Shown: positions 22,263-22,267 of the stretch, in pieces
How positions within the stretch are numbered: the stretch's first letter is position 1
How the letters are laid out: each line of letters opens with the position of its first letter
Origin: CAZPMT01 sp964587655
GTDB lineage: Bacteria > Hydrogenedentota > Hydrogenedentia > Hydrogenedentales > SLHB01
Assembly (NCBI GenBank): GCA_964587655.1
Contig: CAZPMT010000091.1
Location: forward strand, 1-22,267
DNA: 22,267 nucleotides
Reading direction: 5' to 3'
The notes under the pieces: model-generated
Seen by the model: the letters and a program-made list of their open reading frames with translations, nothing else
Database searches by the model: none
What the model was told of the DNA's origin: nothing
Translations under genes and position numbers: made by a program

Positions 22263-22267
22263 GACGC

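Overview
The window looks like chromosomal DNA of a GC-rich, Gram-negative-type environmental bacterium. It has a Tat-exported Gfo/Idh/MocA oxidoreductase, exported alkaline-phosphatase-superfamily and YdjC/ChbG proteins, c-di-GMP effector domains (PilZ, MshEN) and type IV pilus/type II secretion-like fragments. It also has many intergenic palindromic repeats. This mix resembles planctomycete/PVC or Candidatus Hydrogenedentota-like genomes, but that placement is inference; there is no rRNA or other phylogenetic marker. I see no tRNA, rRNA, CRISPR array or intact insertion sequence.

Layout. 1-362: leader region with paired hairpins and a promoter. 363-1361: exported protein with a secretin/STN-like domain and a Gly-rich tail. 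1412-2486 (minus): SPFH/band-7 membrane protein followed by an Arc-type ribbon-helix-helix protein, with a promoter covered by three 11-bp operator-like repeats. 2815-5582: phospholipid acyltransferase and a polytopic GT-C-like membrane protein. 5661-6665 (minus): exported YdjC/ChbG carbohydrate deacetylase. 6956-7984: IolC-type sugar kinase. 8049-9476 (minus): Tat-exported oxidoreductase. 9763-11154: membrane-anchored protein with a pseudopilin-like tail. 11365-11802: PilZ protein. 11821-13809 (minus): exported phosphodiesterase/phosphatase of the alkaline phosphatase superfamily. 14137-15786: stand-alone receiver protein, then a coiled-coil protein with a C-terminal MshEN c-di-GMP domain behind a perfect consensus promoter. 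15839-17805 (minus): phosphatidylcholine synthase translationally coupled to a YddG-like DMT exporter. 18255-21898 (minus): MmeI-like restriction-modification enzyme followed by a HEPN/AbiU2-like protein, a probable defence module. 22113-22262: three ATTCCCGC hairpins.

How it fits together. Three themes recur: envelope lipids and glycans (acyltransferase, Pcs, GT-C, ChbG), carbohydrate/inositol-type catabolism (IolC, Gfo/Idh/MocA), and c-di-GMP or two-component signalling (PilZ, receiver, MshEN). They are mostly single genes or pairs, not a long operon. Several repeat families sit in the gaps: heptad GGCTGTA arrays, about 25-bp GCTCGCG/CGCGAGC palindromes, paired hairpins, a GGACAAA array and ATTCCCGC hairpins. 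Some of these intrude into apparent coding starts or ends.
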